The translations under genes and the position numbers were made by a program. This document shows, one piece after another, positions 5,148 to 5,592 of a stretch of 5,592 nt of DNA (within the stretch, counting starts at the first letter, position 1; the number at the start of each line of letters is the position of its first letter). Source of the DNA: Flavobacteriales bacterium (GTDB lineage Bacteria; Bacteroidota; Bacteroidia; Flavobacteriales; Flavobacteriaceae); assembly GCA_027031025.1 (NCBI GenBank), contig JALVEJ010000019.1:1-5592 (forward strand). The letters run 5' to 3'. The notes below the pieces were generated by a model. That model was not told the origin of the DNA, did no database searches, and saw only the letters and a program-made list of their open reading frames with translations.

Positions 5148-5592
5148 TTAGTCTACTTTATTTTTGAAAAAAATACGCCCGTCGTCACCGATACGGCTTA
5201 CGGTAAAAGTTTTGATATCGCCTTGGTTTATGCCTTTAACTTCAAAACTTTTAAGTTTTATAGAAGGTAAAGGCTTATTTAAATCTTCCAACAACTTTTT
5301 ATAGGATTTGATGTAAGGAAAAATATACAATTGGTATTGCTCTTCCTTTTTTCTAAATATTATTTGTTCAATTTTAGCTTGAATTTTATCACCGGGTTTT
5401 ATGTTGTTCTTCTCGATATAATCAGGTTCATTTGATTTTTCTATTTCATTATTGATGTTTTGGTTTTTTTCAACTGCTGATTCATCCGAAAACTGCCCGT
5501 AACCTACATTGGTTTTGGCGCCAATGCCCAGGTCGAGTAGGATGCGTTTGAAGAGTTTTAATTTATCCTCGGCAGTGAGGATGGTTTCGCCG
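5148..5592 (-). CDS. cmr6: Cmr6, type III-B RAMP subunit, C-terminal part
   Basis: An open frame enters from the right edge and ends at the TAA at 5150-5148, giving 147 residues of the C-terminus; the start lies outside the window. Visible residues 13-34 contain LFKRILLDLGIGAKTNVGYG, the final helix and glycine-rich loop typical of Cmr6, the RAMP subunit that caps one end of the type III-B effector filament. Most Cmr6 proteins end soon after this loop, but here about 113 further residues follow: a polar linker rich in Asn, Glu and Lys (35-62), then a strand-rich segment (IKPGDKIQAKIEQI at 64-77, and FTVSRIGDDGRIFF near the end) that looks like a small OB-type fold. That last point is inference. 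A TTG inside (5330-5328) is not a real start. The stop abuts the next gene's ATG. Confidence 0.85.
   Translation of the reverse strand, partial: GETILTAEDKLKLFKRILLDLGIGAKTNVGYGQFSDESAVEKNQNINNEIEKSNEPDYIEKNNIKPGDKIQAKIEQIIFRKKEEQYQLYIFPYIKSYKKLLEDLNKPLPSIKLKSFEVKGINQGDIKTFTVSRIGDDGRIFFKNKVD

Noticed and set aside
5148..5330. A separate 60-residue gene starting at a TTG
   Set aside because: The frame continues open upstream to the window edge and encodes the Cmr6 glycine-rich loop, so this is only the tail of Cmr6.

Overview
The window shows the adaptation end of a type III-B (Cmr) CRISPR-Cas locus that uses a reverse transcriptase. All genes lie on the minus strand, so the locus reads from right to left. 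In transcription order it holds the 3' end of cmr6 (5592-5148), an unnamed PD-(D/E)XK nuclease gene (5147-4236), cas6 (4230-3397), an RT-cas1 fusion (3351-1123), cas2 (1089-811), an AT-rich leader of about 445 bp (810-366), and a CRISPR array (365-1) that runs off the left edge. The genes are packed like one operon: cmr6 and the nuclease gene abut as TAAATG, and the other gaps are 5, 45 and 33 nt. The remaining effector genes (cas10/cmr2, cmr1, cmr3-5) are not in the window and presumably lie beyond the right edge.

How the parts should work together: Cas2 and the RT-Cas1 fusion would capture new spacers, with the intact RT (YADD) allowing acquisition from RNA. The leader drives a minus-strand precursor RNA. 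The separate Cas6 would cut it at the base of a repeat hairpin that is fully paired only in the minus-strand transcript. The Cmr complex, represented here by the Cmr6 tail, would use the crRNAs. The nuclease has the C-terminal active-site pattern of Card1/Can2 (DUF1887) enzymes, but its N-terminal half is helical with no recognisable CARF domain. It is the least explained gene and the best candidate for something new.

The non-coding part is unusually structured. The leader carries four exact copies of a 10-mer (TTCGCAAATG), three of them within longer diverged repeats that also contain ATCAATT. It also has a 14-bp inverted repeat with a competing internal partner. A promoter-like pair lies just before the first repeat. 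Three of five spacers contain ATGAAA, always with crRNA polarity antisense to it, as expected if crRNAs pair with the starts of mRNAs.

Organism: low-GC coding sequence, poor Shine-Dalgarno sites and a TAnnTTTG-type promoter hint at Bacteroidota. This is weak evidence, and AT-rich Gammaproteobacteria or other lineages carrying RT-Cas1 are not excluded.
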